DNA of 27,138 nucleotides from JAAYBG01 sp964411675 (GCA_964411675.1 CAYPLR010000022.1:1-27138); one strand, 5' to 3'; shown: positions 16,601 to 24,419, counted from the stretch's first letter. A program made the numbers and translations. The notes: generated by a model not told the origin, from the letters alone.

Positions 16601-19600
16601 GTTCCTGTTAATAGAGCCGTTGGAACATATACTATCGTGTTGGCTAATTCACTCTCGAAAGCAGTCTTGTAACCAATAGGAATTGTAATATCTCCATCCA
16701 CTTGTAAATACTCTAAATCAAGGTTCAATAATCCATTTGCTTTAATTTCTACTATTGTACTTGGTAAAATCAATCCTCTAATGCCTGTTAAACCATAGAA
16801 AGCATAGCTTTCAATCATTGTGACATCTTTTGCATTAATTTGACTAGGAACTGTAACATTAATTTCAGATCCTAGATACTGTAAGATAGTAATTTTATTA
16901 TCTACTTCAACAAACAAGAAGTCGCCAGATTTTTGTGTAATTGAATAAATAGTAACCATCCATGCTGCATCGTAGGTAGCAACCTTATCACTAGCTACAA
17001 TCACTTTAAAGTGAGCACTTACTCCATCAAAAGTAGAAGCAGTCGTTACTGGTACAGAACTAACTGCACTGAAATCAACAGCAGAAATATTTGTGTTAGT
17101 AAAGATATAATCACCTAATGTTGTAATTGAACTTGGGAAAATCACTCGTATTAATTTACTTGTGTCTTTAAAGGCTTCATTATTGATTGTTGTTACTGTA
17201 CTTTCTGGGGTAAATTCAATATCATTTTTACCTTTTGGATATAACAGTAAATTCGTCTTTGTTTTGTTGTATAATACACCATTGACTGTTGTGAAATGAA
17301 GAGCTCCATCATCAATTGCGATTCTTTCTAAAGATATTGCTGTTAATAATGATGCATATGTAATTTCTTCAATATATTTTGGCAATGTAATACTTGTAAG
17401 AGCATTTGTGTTCAATAGATTACTCAATGAAGTAACCTTCAAACCATTTAGATATTCTGGAACAATTAAATCCGTAATTCCTTGAACATTCCAAGAATTT
17501 ATTCTAATTGTATTGGGTGTAACACTGGTATCTACTACATACAAAATTGTATTCTTAAAGTCAAATTTACCATAAATAGTAATATCTTCAGTAATGATTG
17601 TTGTATCAAATCTAAAGATATTGACGAAAGCATTGGTTTGATACCATCCTAATAATTCCAAGTATGGAACATCTACAGTAATATTTGTTGCTTTTCCATT
17701 ATGAGGAACTTCTTGTGTTTTCAATACATTTCCATTGTAATCAACATAAGTTACCGTATAAGTATTAATAGCATATTTTGCTGTAACCACCAAGTCGCTA
17801 GCAACATCCGTTGTTACTTTATCCCAACCAATAAAATGATATCCTTGAGCATTCATTAAATCAGGATCTGCTGGTAATACAGCATCAGAGCCATATTCTA
17901 TTGTTTGTTCTGACAGCACTGTTCCATCAGCATCTTTGAACACTACTACATAAGTAGATACTGCGTAAATAGGTCTTACTGTTAAATCATATCTAACTTC
18001 GGTAAAGGCAACATTCCAAAATCTAAAGTCATATCCTTCACGTACAGGAGGAATTGGTGCAGTAGCAGTTAATCCATCTCCTACTGTTTGTACTTTTAAA
18101 ATGTTTCCAACATGATCTAAGAAAGTAACCGTATGATTTGATAACCATTTGGCAATGAATACATAATCATGAATAATTGGTGTGTTAAAATCAAAAGGAT
18201 ATTCATCGGTGATATCAATATACCAACCACCAAAAGTGTATCCATCTTTCGTAGGATTTATTGGTGCAGTTGCCTTTTCATTTTCAACAACTTCAATACT
18301 ATTTACTTCGCTTCCACCATCAGAATCAAAAATAATTACATGTTCTTCTTGAGGAATATTTGGATCAATTGCCCATCGTGCATATAGAATTAAATTTTCT
18401 CTAACCGCACTTTCCCAATTATATAATACTGTTAAGCCACTATCTTCATACCAACCAGCAAAAACAAATCCTGATTTGGTTGGATCAGTTGGTTTATTAA
18501 CAACTTCTCCTGATTGAATAATCTTAGATCCAATTGCTGTTCCCCCATTAGAATTGAAATCCATTGAATAGAGAATTCTCGTCCATTTTGCATAAAGGGT
18601 AACATTTTCGGTAATAGTCATTGTTGGTACAAAACTTTCTGTTAGCTCGGAATTTAGATACCAACCAGCAAAAGTATAATCTTGTTTGTTTGGATTTGTA
18701 ATACTAGGAATCACTCCTCCATGATTAACTTCGATAGAATCGATTAATGATCCGCCATTGGTTGTAAAAGTAATGGTCCATTCTGCTACTTTCCACTTTG
18801 CATAAAGGGTAAAGTCTCCTGTAACCACTGTTGTGAAATCATATTCTTGAGTTAACTCAGCATTTAGATACCAGCCTTCAATTTCAAATCCTGCTTTAGT
18901 TGGTTCTACTGGTTCTGTTAATAATTGATCTCTTAATACCATAACACTAGTGATTTCGCTACCACCATTGCTATTGAAATGAATTGTATATTCTTCTGGT
19001 ATCCATTTACCATATAAAGTAAAAGAATTACGAACGATATTTTCAAAATTATATTGCGTAGTATATTCACTATCAATATACCAACCACCAAAAGTATATC
19101 CATCTTTCACTGGATTTTCTGGTGTAGATACTTTTTCTCCTGTTGGGACATCAACTGTAAAAGTGAACACTTGACTTCCCCCATTAAATGTTATGATATT
19201 CTCACGTGAACCCCATTTTGCATACAAAGTAATGGACTCCGCTACAATTGTTGTAAATGAAAATTCATTTTCCATTTCTACATCGGTAAACCAGCCACCA
19301 AAAACATAACCTTCTTTGGTAGGATTACTAGGTCGCCAAACCTTTGAATTCTTAGTGATTACTTGATCTTGTATTTCACTGCCACCATTTGTTTCAAAGG
19401 TTATTGTTATATCAGGATATTTTTCCAATAAAATGATCGTCATCAAGTCAAGTTTTCCTTCATAACGAACATATATATTATGGACCCCTGGTTCTTTTAA
19501 TTTTTGTAAAGCCTCTTCCGATAGCATACTCTTTGTAACGGTCTTTTTATAGCTAGTATTATCTGTTCGATGAACGATAATTTCAATATCAGATAGTACA

Positions 19601-19740
19601 AAATCACCAACAGTTACCTCGGTAGGAATTGTTGTTTTATCCACTTCGATTGATTCAATGGTACTTGTGATATTGATACATCCTGTTGCTATGAATAGTA
19701 TCGCTATAATTGAAATAAAACCTAATATTCTTTTCACCAT
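13699..19740 (-). CDS. Giant surface lipoprotein with InlB B-repeats, BspA-type leucine-rich repeats and an Ig-like domain
   Basis: The 2013-aa product starts at ATG 19740, which has AAAGGAG 6 nt upstream; an in-frame start 24 nt earlier lacks this. A lipoprotein signal (KR then a hydrophobic run, FIATGC with Cys21) predicts lipid anchoring outside the membrane. A region of about 80 residues that looks Ig-like follows (30-108). Then come InlB B-type (Flg_new) repeats at 112-176, 182-246, 252-316, 322-386, 392-456 and 468-532, each with NGG, GW and YAKW-like marks, and three divergent copies to about 726. From 731 to about 1915 lie BspA/LRR_5-type repeats grouped in supermodules starting near 731, 940, 1065, 1166, 1292, 1418 and 1542. 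The C-terminus (about 1935-2013) is a Big_2-like Ig domain. No LPXTG or C-terminal anchor is seen. Expected role: adhesion or surface recognition; the ligand is unknown. Confidence 0.92.
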   Translation of the reverse strand: MVKRILGFISIIAILFIATGCINITSTIESIEVDKTTIPTEVTVGDFVLSDIEIIVHRTDNTSYKKTVTKSMLSEEALQKLKEPGVHNIYVRYEGKLDLMTIILLEKYPDITITFETNGGSEIQDQVITKNSKVWRPSNPTKEGYVFGGWFTDVEMENEFSFTTIVAESITLYAKWGSRENIITFNGGSQVFTFTVDVPTGEKVSTPENPVKDGYTFGGWYIDSEYTTQYNFENIVRNSFTLYGKWIPEEYTIHFNSNGGSEITSVMVLRDQLLTEPVEPTKAGFEIEGWYLNAELTQEYDFTTVVTGDFTLYAKWKVAEWTITFTTNGGSLIDSIEVNHGGVIPSITNPNKQDYTFAGWYLNSELTESFVPTMTITENVTLYAKWTRILYSMDFNSNGGTAIGSKIIQSGEVVNKPTDPTKSGFVFAGWYEDSGLTVLYNWESAVRENLILYARWAIDPNIPQEEHVIIFDSDGGSEVNSIEVVENEKATAPINPTKDGYTFGGWYIDITDEYPFDFNTPIIHDYVFIAKWLSNHTVTFLDHVGNILKVQTVGDGLTATAPIPPVREGYDFRFWNVAFTEVRYDLTVRPIYAVSTYVVVFKDADGTVLSEQTIEYGSDAVLPADPDLMNAQGYHFIGWDKVTTDVASDLVVTAKYAINTYTVTYVDYNGNVLKTQEVPHNGKATNITVDVPYLELLGWYQTNAFVNIFRFDTTIITEDITIYGKFDFKNTILYVVDTSVTPNTIRINSWNVQGITDLIVPEYLNGLKVTSLSNLLNTNALTSITLPKYIEEITYASLLTAISLERIAIDDGALHFTTVNGVLYNKTKTNLLLYPKGKNDIEFTPESTVTTINNEAFKDTSKLIRVIFPSSITTLGDYIFTNTNISAVDFSAVSSVPVTTASTFDGVSAHFKVIVASDKVATYDAAWMVTIYSITQKSGDFLFVEVDNKITILQYLGSEINVTVPSQINAKDVTMIESYAFYGLTGIRGLILPSTIVEIKANGLLNLDLEYLQVDGDITIPIGYKTAFESELANTIVYVPTALLTGTNAFSDLSNVYDKNIIIGDFAIIRRLTKYGILQYLGDDSEVIIPNTIGINTISFVEEKAFDGMDNLEVVETQGLNLVNFAKEFDKDVILIVPDNLLEEYLVTYENTAIYPSSMVITKASNYIYGELANKITIIRILGWNESITIPTTIDGKDVESIGRFAIYYMPITTTEVVVPQSIKNLADFALYNENDVDTSIRFLGACPTNIGYQVCHSEDVVLVASEYFNIYLNNFTECSVHNVGSVVAQSDNFRYSIYNNSIGIVKYIGTEKNVVVPATINGMNVTSIYAMAFANNTTVETISLPTSITYIGYKAFHNCMALNSVTVNSLVVPKVTVLADNWILFFVPEVVLEDYLGDSDWNKYQIYRTGTEILQNSYCKYIINTTLEEVTIVKYIDSIEPGEVRKVAGYFVSTVGAYAFYDSPGTSIILDAYVQTLGYKALQKDITQVTLKSEKVNVTGDYIYEDLIVFTRSYDISWYRNNSYWSNYDIYEEGTVFLTYNDLYFSYYNGAITILEYRGTADTITINQTITVGVMTGTVVAINKRAFYDNTMLEEITLPSTITKIGEYAFYNCTSLATITGGSGITEVGVKAFHNTQWYANATATQFVMFGNVLYKYNQISGVSSNVTVPANVKTIADYAFSGVTTIATVSIPNTVTLIGSHAFEGCSNLTGVTIVNGGINRIDDYTFASCTRLRNITIPASVVAIGKYAFAGCTTLDAISFGTGVRSIEDYAFKDCTQLLTTALPRYLSSIGKMVFAGCNNLVTVTLDTLNTTYKVTDSILLTKNGETIIQDLVPLTRLKLTIPSTVKKIEPGAFVGSKFTEVIISSNQLLIMPLAFDNNTNLTRIIIKATTLPSIEANSFGDFNHYVYVYGNMVAEANANEVFGNYEIKPIFSFASTSVNVVITEEFTTVANSILDTTGYTITYSSSDTEIIRYVNSKLIGVKIGTATITATLNTDPTQTCTITVNVIAR
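15100..17560 (-). repeat. Tandem BspA-type supermodules inside the giant lipoprotein gene
   Basis: Seven related blocks each open with an aromatic strand, then an I-x-x-Y-x-G stretch, a V-x-x-P-x-x-I-x-G-x-x-V-x-x-I element and an LRR_5 A-F motif. Most close with a cap of the form V-x-x-P/A...Y...W/Y. Starts at residues 731, 940, 1065, 1166, 1292, 1418 and 1542 give spacings of 209, 125, 101, 126, 126 and 124. The last block runs into a long uninterrupted LRR_5 array. Coordinates are approximate, from the first block to the start of the last. Confidence 0.7.
18140..19410 (-). repeat. Six InlB B-type repeats, first five on an exact 210-bp period
   Basis: The conserved Gly-Trp tryptophans fall at residues 150, 220, 290, 360 and 430, exactly 70 residues (210 bp) apart, and the sixth at 506. 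Each unit is about 65 residues with a 5-residue linker. Three more divergent copies lie at lower coordinates (about 17560-18140). Confidence 0.85.
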
Positions 19741-19746
19741 AGAGAA

Positions 19747-19753
19747 CTCCTTT
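19747..19753 (-). promoter_or_regulatory. Ribosome binding site that fixes the lipoprotein start
   Basis: AAAGGAG on the minus strand lies 6 nt before ATG 19740. This start places a short basic stretch directly before the hydrophobic signal and gives a normal lipoprotein signal peptide of 20 residues. Confidence 0.75.
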
Positions 19754-19781
19754 ATATCATACAAGTATAATAACTCACTTT

Positions 19782-19787
19782 ATTATA
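19782..19787 (-). promoter_or_regulatory. -10 element of the giant lipoprotein promoter
   Basis: TATAAT on the minus strand about 40 nt before ATG 19740; the -35 at 17 nt is weak (TTTCAA). It lies between the dnaI terminator and the lipoprotein gene, so the gene should be an independent unit. Confidence 0.5.
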
Positions 19788-19881
19788 TACTACTTTTAGA
19801 TTTTTTGAAAGATATTTTTTATATATAGAAAACAAGTAACTTTTGTTTTTTTCTAAATTCTCCCTTTTTAACCATAAAAAC

Positions 19882-19907
19882 AAAAAAACACAGTGTGATC
19901 TGTGTTT
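19882..19907 (-). terminator. Intrinsic terminator after dnaI
   Basis: The minus strand has an 8-bp stem (AAACACAG / CTGTGTTT) with loop ATCACA and a continuing T run, starting 5 nt after the dnaI UAA stop. It separates the replication/repair operon from the lipoprotein gene. Confidence 0.88.
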
Positions 19908-19912
19908 CATAG

Positions 19913-20761
19913 TTATTCATTATTACGATAATTTTCGCCCTTTATTTCGAATGGTTTCATTAAATATTTTATTCTTTCAATGATACGACGTCCTTTCATA
20001 TCATCTAATTCATTATTTGTTTCACTAAAATGTTTACTCAGTTCATTAAAATTCAAATTAGATGTCATGAATACTGGTAAGTCGTTATCCATACGATATT
20101 GTAATACGGGTGACAATACATCATCACGAATGTATGGAGTATTATTTTCACTACCAATATCATCAAGAACAAGGATATCTATTGTTTTTAACTCAGCAAT
20201 TATTTCCTCTGCCTTACCATAAATTTCACTTTTTATTTGCCGCATTAAATCGGGATAACCAGCGAAAATGATTCTAGTTCCCTTTTTTTCTAAGCGCTTG
20301 GCAAGATCCATTAGTAGAAAGGTTTTTCCAACGCCAAAGCCTCCAAATAAATACATTCCTTTTATTTTTTTCCCTTTTTCATACTGCTCAACAAAATCAT
20401 CAATCGCTTCTAGAGCTTTCGCTTGACTAATTTTGTCAAACATTAATTCTTTGTTTTCTCGATTTTGACAATGAATAAACTGAATTGGGTATATTTCTTT
20501 TTTTGTAACATAAGGACAATCCTTATAAACGATTTTAATTCTATCACTCTCATACTTCAAGATTGTCATCATTTGATAAGCACTGGATTGACAGGGAAGT
20601 TTCCCTAGGCACTTCGCACAAATTTCTACATTTTCTTTATGTAAAGTTAGTTCAGAAATTCTATCTTCGATTTGTTCTTCTGTTAATTTATATTGCTTAC
20701 AAAAATCGATGATTTCTTGGCTTTTAAACAATTCTTTTTTTAATTTTTCAATTGCTTTCAT
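19913..20761 (-). CDS. dnaI: Primosomal protein DnaI (helicase loader)
   Basis: The 282-aa AAA+ protein loads the replicative helicase during initiation and restart of replication in low-GC Gram-positive bacteria. The N-terminal part has a cysteine cluster (Cys48, Cys51, Cys57, Cys82, Cys98) fitting the DnaI zinc-binding helicase-interaction domain. The AAA+ core shows Walker A GGFGVGKT (140-147), Walker B ILVLDDIG (196-203), sensor-1 TSN (233-235) and the arginine pair GRRIIERI (258-265). The start ATG overlaps the dnaB UGA stop by four bases (ATGA), and AAGGTG lies 8 nt upstream. It is the last gene of the nitroreductase-to-dnaI operon, just before a strong terminator. Confidence 0.95.
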   Translation of the reverse strand: MKAIEKLKKELFKSQEIIDFCKQYKLTEEQIEDRISELTLHKENVEICAKCLGKLPCQSSAYQMMTILKYESDRIKIVYKDCPYVTKKEIYPIQFIHCQNRENKELMFDKISQAKALEAIDDFVEQYEKGKKIKGMYLFGGFGVGKTFLLMDLAKRLEKKGTRIIFAGYPDLMRQIKSEIYGKAEEIIAELKTIDILVLDDIGSENNTPYIRDDVLSPVLQYRMDNDLPVFMTSNLNFNELSKHFSETNNELDDMKGRRIIERIKYLMKPFEIKGENYRNNE

Positions 20762-22023
20762 TCGTTTTTCACCTTGTTCTTTTCCTTTAACTTAGCCAAA
20801 ATCTTTTCTGCTTCTTCATCAGAAATATCTTCTTGAACTGTATTTTTATGATCATCAGCATACTTTTTCAACCAATCTGGAGCATCTTTAACCGTCTTAC
20901 TATATTTCTTTTGTTTTGGTTTATTAATATAGTCAAGGGCTTCTTTTGCTGAAGTAATCCCAGCTCGTTTCCATGTTGCTGCAATTTTCTCAAAATAACT
21001 TGCTCCAGGAAGTACACCATCCTTTTCTTTATTGACATAAAGAATCATAACATTAATGATTCCTTGAGGTAATCCTGTTGTCCGTTGTAAATCCTCAAAC
21101 ATCGCTAATTCGCTATTTGTTGCTTTCATTCCACTAATACTTTCTAAAATAGTAGCTAAGCTTGTTCTTTCTAGCGTGTCTATCACTTTCGTAGTCTCTT
21201 CATCTTGCTCGCTTGCAAGGTATGGATCTGGTGTTTTGGTAACAAATTTAGCTGGTTTATTTTTATTCTTCATGTTATAAATCGCTCGTGCATTCTTTGC
21301 AATATCTTGAGGTTTCAGATCCTTATCTATTTCAACAGTACGCAGTAACGCTTCTTTCATATCTTCTTCGTTCAAATTAAAGTTATAACTAATTTTTAGA
21401 ATTTCATTTTTGAATTCTTCATCATCAAAAATAAGGGGATCAAAGAAATTAGTATCAAAACTTAGTTTAAAGAAAGCATAATCAAAATTGGCATTTTTAA
21501 TTGTGATATCATATCTATTCTTATTAAGAAAAGGTTGTGGTAATACTTTATCTAAATCTAAAGCTGTTGTTTTAAACACTTCATCAAAGCTTTTGCTGAT
21601 ATCTTTATATCCCAAATTTTTGTTTTTCTTTTTCGTTAATACTATCTTTTCATACTCGACAGAACCTATTTGACTTTGTAAGAATGATGATAGTAAGGTG
21701 TTCTCAAAGAAAAATTCCGCTAATAGAGGTCTTTGTAATTGAAATATATAGCTATCCTTTGTTTCATTATAAAAGCAAGAAACTAAAGCAACACCTTGTA
21801 ATTTCTCTATCGCTTTTTTTAAGTGGGTGGAATTGGCTAAATTTAAATTGTCTAGTAGTTTCTTTATTTGACATTGTTCTTTATCATCCAGTGTATTTAA
21901 AACAAAATATAGACTAAAGCTATCGATACCAATCAATGGTAAGTAAAGTTGACTTAAAACGAAGATATCGTCTCCACCCAAACAAAAATTTTTTTGAGTT
22001 TTAAAGGTGTTGTGGACTTCCAT
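20758..22023 (-). CDS. dnaB: Replication initiation and membrane attachment protein DnaB (DnaB/DnaD family)
   Basis: The 421-aa protein is the Bacillus-type DnaB co-loader, not the replicative helicase. The C-terminal part has the DnaB_2/DnaD domain (about 305-365), with LQRTTGLPQGIINVMILYV followed by YFEKIAATWKRAGI, the Y-x-x-x-I-A-x-x-W signature. The N-terminal third resembles the winged-helix region of this family only loosely. A lysine-rich tail ends the protein. The start ATG has GGGAGG upstream. The downstream dnaI overlaps it by four bases, matching the functional partnership: DnaB and DnaI together place the helicase on DNA. Confidence 0.9.
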   Translation of the reverse strand: MEVHNTFKTQKNFCLGGDDIFVLSQLYLPLIGIDSFSLYFVLNTLDDKEQCQIKKLLDNLNLANSTHLKKAIEKLQGVALVSCFYNETKDSYIFQLQRPLLAEFFFENTLLSSFLQSQIGSVEYEKIVLTKKKNKNLGYKDISKSFDEVFKTTALDLDKVLPQPFLNKNRYDITIKNANFDYAFFKLSFDTNFFDPLIFDDEEFKNEILKISYNFNLNEEDMKEALLRTVEIDKDLKPQDIAKNARAIYNMKNKNKPAKFVTKTPDPYLASEQDEETTKVIDTLERTSLATILESISGMKATNSELAMFEDLQRTTGLPQGIINVMILYVNKEKDGVLPGASYFEKIAATWKRAGITSAKEALDYINKPKQKKYSKTVKDAPDWLKKYADDHKNTVQEDISDEEAEKILAKLKEKNKVKNE

Positions 22024-22045
22024 AAATTTCTCTTCCTCCCTTATT

Positions 22046-22411
22046 TTATTTGTATAAACCTACCCCTTTGAATGGTAATTTACTATCTATGTATTTATAA
22101 ATTCGATCAATAATTTTAGTTGCTTTTCCAAGAGGTAATATTTTATAAGTAGTCACATTTAGATCCACCGCTGTTTCTATTGGATGTGGACTAATAACAA
22201 CTACTGTACAAGAATACTCAGGGCATTCATAGAATATCTCACAAAAATTATCATTTTTAGCTTTTAATACTCCCTTTTCCATAACGATTAGTTCTTCGAT
22301 AACCTTCTTTACCTCTTCGTTTCGAGCTCGATAATATCTCGTTCTTAGATTTTCTAAATAATGATTCTCTCCAGTTTCAAAATTATTTGAAAAATAATCT
22401 CTAATTTTCAT
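22046..22411 (-). CDS. Unrecognised 121-aa protein in the coaE-dnaB operon
   Basis: I do not recognise this protein. It has a basic, charged N-terminal half that looks helical (about 15-55, rich in Arg, Glu and Lys) and a C-terminal half with strand-like stretches (CTVVVISPHP at 68-77) and a GKATKIIDRIYKYI helix. There is no signal peptide, membrane segment or CxxC zinc knuckle; cysteines are at 57, 63 and 68. It starts at ATG 22411 inside the last codons of coaE (11-bp overlap), with AAGGAG 7 nt upstream, and ends 22 bp before dnaB. In Bacillus this position holds nrdR, but the NrdR zinc ribbon and ATP-cone are absent. Tight embedding argues for a real, translated gene, perhaps linked to replication. 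Confidence 0.8.
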   Translation of the reverse strand: MKIRDYFSNNFETGENHYLENLRTRYYRARNEEVKKVIEELIVMEKGVLKAKNDNFCEIFYECPEYSCTVVVISPHPIETAVDLNVTTYKILPLGKATKIIDRIYKYIDSKLPFKGVGLYK

Positions 22412-23003
22412 TTGATTTCTCCTTGATTTCTTGTAATATTTCTTCGATTCTCTTAATTAATTGGTTTTGTCCGTCCATCTCATTATCTATCAAAATATCC
22501 GCTTTATTTTTTTTAGTTTCTAACGGCATTTGATTCACAATTTTTAGTAAGGCTGTTCCTTTGTCTATTTTATCACGATTCATTAATCGCTCTATTTGTT
22601 TTTCCTCAGAAGTATAAACTACAATAACTTTATCAAACATATTTTCCATATTTGTTTCATACAATAAAGGGACACTAATAAAAAGAATTTTATTTTTAGC
22701 TTTTTGCTCAATCTTCTGTTTAATTTTATCAATAACAAAAGGATGGATGATACTTTCTAGCAATCTTTTTTTATGAGCATCTCGAAAAATAATTTGACCC
22801 AATTTTCGACGATTAATTGAATGGTTCTTATTTAGTATCGTCTTTCCAAATTCAGATACTATCTTTTCATAAGCATCTGTATTTTGATATAACGCTTGAT
22901 GAGCAATATGATCCGCATCAATGACCTGATATCCTTTGGCTTTAATTAGTTTCTCAACATACGTTTTTCCTGTTGCAATGGAACCAGTTATCCCAATTAT
23001 CAC
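22401..23003 (-). CDS. coaE: Dephospho-CoA kinase
   Basis: The 200-aa P-loop kinase does the last step of coenzyme A synthesis, phosphorylating the 3'-OH of dephospho-CoA. It shows Walker A GSIATGKT (7-14), the family VIDADHIAHQ (about 28-37), LLESIIHP and LLYETNM motifs, and normal length. The start is GTG 23003: it directly precedes the family N-terminus IIGITGS and has AGAGGTGA 4-7 nt upstream. The longer open frame running 27 codons further up overlaps mutM and is not used. It lies 4 bp after mutM and overlaps the next gene by 11 bp. The polA-mutM-coaE-dnaB order matches that of many low-GC bacteria. Confidence 0.93.
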   Translation of the reverse strand: MIIGITGSIATGKTYVEKLIKAKGYQVIDADHIAHQALYQNTDAYEKIVSEFGKTILNKNHSINRRKLGQIIFRDAHKKRLLESIIHPFVIDKIKQKIEQKAKNKILFISVPLLYETNMENMFDKVIVVYTSEEKQIERLMNRDKIDKGTALLKIVNQMPLETKKNKADILIDNEMDGQNQLIKRIEEILQEIKEKSNEN

Positions 23004-23007
23004 ACTC

Positions 23008-23015
23008 TCACCTCT
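23008..23015 (-). promoter_or_regulatory. Ribosome binding site that selects the GTG start of coaE
   Basis: AGAGGTGA on the minus strand, with its GAGG core 7 nt before GTG 23003, overlaps the UGA stop of mutM. It indicates coupled translation and a short form of coaE. Confidence 0.65.
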
Positions 23016-23835
23016 TTTTTTGGCACTTCTTACAATAATATGTCCCTCTTCCAGAAACAAATTCCTTCGTGATTTTTGTACCACAAATAGAACAGTTTTC
23101 TTGCATGTGGACCATTAATTCATTTTGAAATCGACCATCTATTTCATGAACATTGACAAAAGTTCTAATGGTTGTTCCTCCTAAGGCAATTGCTTTTGCT
23201 ATGACTAATTTAGCGCTATCAGCAATGCTTTGAAAATCTTTATTGGTCAGCGTGTTTGCTGGTTGACTAGGATGCAGTCGTGCATAAAAACAGACTTCAT
23301 TTGCATAAATATTTCCTAATCCACTAATCATGGTTTGATCCAATAAAATTGATTTTATTGTTCTGCTGCTTTTTTGAACTTTATGTTTTATATATTCAGC
23401 ATTAAAATCTATATCCAAAGGTTCTTTCCCTAAGTTCACTAATGGTTTACACTGTAACACTTCTTGAAGATTTGTTGTTTTAAATAAATTCATCGTACCA
23501 AATTTTCGTGTATCGTGATAACGCAATGTTTTACCACTTTTAAAACTAAAAATGACGTGTTCGTGTTTGGCTTTTTCTTCTTGATTCTTAACGAAGTACT
23601 TACCTTCCATCCGTAAATGCGAAACAAGTATCAAATCACTTAGGATAAAAATTAAGTATTTTCCTTTTCTTGCAATATCAACAATCTTTTGACCTATAAG
23701 GCTTTCACAAAAATCTAGAATTGTCGTATTTTGAATTATTCGCTCATAGTAGACTGTAACAGAAGTAATTTCTTCCCCAACGATTAATTCTTGTAATCCT
23801 TTTTTTACCGTTTCAACTTCTGGAAGTTCTGGCAT
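23008..23835 (-). CDS. mutM: Formamidopyrimidine-DNA glycosylase (Fpg/MutM)
   Basis: The 275-aa base-excision repair enzyme removes oxidised purines such as 8-oxoguanine and cuts the abasic site. The mature N-terminus is PELPEVETV, with catalytic Pro2 and Glu3. ARKGKYL (55-61) carries the conserved lysine region, and HDTRKFG (107-113) is a family motif. The helix-two-turn-helix is DQTMISGLGNIYANE (166-180). A C-terminal zinc finger has Cys248, Cys251, Cys268 and Cys271, and GRGTYYC carries the conserved arginine. The length is normal for the family. It starts 2 bp after the nitroreductase gene, with a modest ribosome site, GAGAAG. Confidence 0.96.
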   Translation of the reverse strand: MPELPEVETVKKGLQELIVGEEITSVTVYYERIIQNTTILDFCESLIGQKIVDIARKGKYLIFILSDLILVSHLRMEGKYFVKNQEEKAKHEHVIFSFKSGKTLRYHDTRKFGTMNLFKTTNLQEVLQCKPLVNLGKEPLDIDFNAEYIKHKVQKSSRTIKSILLDQTMISGLGNIYANEVCFYARLHPSQPANTLTNKDFQSIADSAKLVIAKAIALGGTTIRTFVNVHEIDGRFQNELMVHMQENCSICGTKITKEFVSGRGTYYCKKCQKKR

Positions 23836-23837
23836 AG

Positions 23838-24344
23838 TTAAATCTTCTCGTAATGGATACGACTTTCATCAAATCTATCTACGTGATGAAAGGCTTCTTC
23901 TTCGCTAGGATAGCCAAAGCCAACGACAGCGAATGGCTCAAACCTTGAAGAAATTTGAAATGTTTTGCTAACAATATCCATACGTTCTGGATTAGGGTAT
24001 GTTCCACACCAACAAGAACCAATCTTTAGGCTAGCTGCTTGTAATAAAGCATTCTCTATAGCTGCTGACAAATCCTGTGGATACATCATTTCTGTTTTTA
24101 AGTTTTCCTTATCTGTTAGAAAAATGATGATACAAGGCGCTGCCTCCAAAAATTTTGCGTTGGTTGTTTGCCTAGCATATTCTTTGATTTTTTCTTGATC
24201 TTGAATCACCAAGAAATGCCATGGCTGTTGATTTTTAGCACTAGGTGCTTGCATAGCTGCTTGAAGAATGCTTGTAAGTACATCTTTCTCTAGTGGCTTG
24301 TTACTATATTTTCGAATACTTCTTCGTATTTGAATTGTTTCCAT
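23838..24344 (-). CDS. Nitroreductase-family flavoprotein
   Basis: The 168-aa FMN-binding oxidoreductase has RRSIRKYSNKP at the start (7-17; Arg7, Arg8, Ser9 and Arg11 contact FMN in the family), then APSAKNQQPWHFLVI (33-47), DLSAAIENALLQAASLKIGSCW (about 91-112) and VVGFGYPSEE (about 139-148). The length fits the short subgroup. The natural substrate cannot be told. The ATG has GAGGTG 6 nt upstream and a promoter about 20 nt further on. It is the first gene of the operon leading to mutM, coaE, dnaB and dnaI. Confidence 0.9.
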   Translation of the reverse strand: METIQIRRSIRKYSNKPLEKDVLTSILQAAMQAPSAKNQQPWHFLVIQDQEKIKEYARQTTNAKFLEAAPCIIIFLTDKENLKTEMMYPQDLSAAIENALLQAASLKIGSCWCGTYPNPERMDIVSKTFQISSRFEPFAVVGFGYPSEEEAFHHVDRFDESRIHYEKI

Positions 24345-24362
24345 CCTTACACCTCTTTTTTT

Positions 24363-24392
24363 ATTATATCATGCAAAGATCTGATATTACAA
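24363..24392 (-). promoter_or_regulatory. Promoter of the nitroreductase-mutM-coaE-dnaB-dnaI operon
   Basis: TTGTAA (24387-24392), an 18-nt spacer and TATAAT (24363-24368) on the minus strand lie in the 75-bp gap between polA and the nitroreductase gene. No terminator is seen after polA, so read-through is also likely. Confidence 0.55.
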
Positions 24393-24419
24393 ATCCTTTA
24401 TTTCCTTTCGCAGTCTTAC

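Noticed and set aside
18140..19410. Regular 210-bp repetition as a possible CRISPR or satellite array
   Set aside because: The units are in-frame protein repeats with conserved Gly-Trp and Tyr-Ala-Lys-Trp positions; there are no short identical repeats with unique spacers.
19741..19764. Upstream start adding eight residues to the giant lipoprotein
   Set aside because: The added residues include acidic ones before the signal peptide and no ribosome site precedes them; AAAGGAG points to ATG 19740.
23004..23084. 27-codon upstream extension of coaE
   Set aside because: It overlaps the mutM zinc-finger codons, and the GTG at 23003 has a good ribosome site and matches the family N-terminus.
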